5,107 bases of DNA, taken from an uncultured Tannerella sp. (lineage in GTDB: Bacteria > Bacteroidota > Bacteroidia > Bacteroidales > Tannerellaceae). The notes under the pieces were generated by a model, which was not told where the DNA came from, ran no database searches, and was given only the letters and a program-made list of their open reading frames with translations. Positions 4,982 through 5,107 of the stretch are shown here, one piece after another; position 1 is the stretch's first letter; every line of letters begins with the position of its first letter. The stretch spans positions 1 through 5,107 of the forward strand of contig CALHPT010000059.1 of the NCBI GenBank assembly GCA_938036405.1. Direction: 5' to 3'. A program made the translations under genes and the position numbers.

Positions 4982-5107
4982 GCATGCCATACGATCTGAA
5001 TCCATTTTAAATCATATTATATTGTATGCCATATGATCTAAATCCATTTTGACTAATATCATTTTGCATGCAACATAATCCAAATCAATTCTAACTCACA
5101 TCATTTT
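4982..5107. repeat. Three tandem, diverged 42-bp units reaching the window edge
   Basis: Units start at 4982 (GCATGCCATACGATCTGAAT), 5024 (GTATGCCATATGATCTAAAT) and 5066 (GCATGCAACATAATCCAAAT). Each is exactly 42 bases and ends in an AT-rich segment close to TATCATTTT. By hand count, units 1 and 2 match at 34 of 42 positions and units 2 and 3 at 32 of 42. The third unit ends on the last base, so the array probably continues outside. Stops occur in the frames I checked on both strands, so it does not look coding. There is no spacer variability, which argues against CRISPR. Confidence 0.8.

Noticed and set aside
4982..5107. CRISPR array
   Set aside because: The whole 42-bp unit repeats with drift; there is no conserved repeat alternating with unique spacers and no cas gene.

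Overview
The window looks like chromosomal DNA from a high-GC member of the Bacteroidota, probably order Bacteroidales. The evidence is the set of families: a Bacteroidota-type RsmI-like methyltransferase C-terminus, a DUF4783 protein, and a DUF5686 outer-membrane protein with an N-terminal carboxypeptidase-regulatory-like domain. Most starts have no clear Shine-Dalgarno sequence. One TAnnTTTG-type promoter box is visible. Coding DNA is clearly GC-rich, while the last ~250 bases are strongly AT-rich. Genus cannot be fixed from the sequence alone.

Layout. Left part, plus strand: the 3' end of a SAM-dependent (RsmI-like) methyltransferase gene (1-411), crcB/fluC fluoride channel (432-806), and a WbpD/WlbB-like hexapeptide-repeat N-acetyltransferase (864-1445). 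A 140-base convergent interval follows (1446-1585). It is packed with four inverted repeats, one a near-perfect 20-bp hairpin closed by GAGA, and probably ends transcription from both sides. Right part, minus strand: a two-gene unit read right to left. It starts with a small secreted DUF4783 protein (4615-4241) whose stop codon directly abuts the start of an 884-residue DUF5686 outer-membrane beta-barrel protein (4240-1586). Upstream of that unit are a structured leader, a candidate promoter, a GC-rich block of about 125 bp with short open frames on both strands, and an AT-rich stretch that ends in three 42-bp tandem units running to the edge of the window.

Function. The plus-strand genes look like unrelated housekeeping and accessory functions: RNA modification, fluoride export and surface-sugar acetylation. 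The minus-strand pair probably acts in the cell envelope; both proteins have signal peptides and their translation is likely coupled. I see no CRISPR array, transposase, tRNA, rRNA or phage gene, and no clear new multi-gene system. The parts most worth a second look are the non-coding stretches: the stacked hairpins, the GC-rich two-strand block and the 42-bp array.
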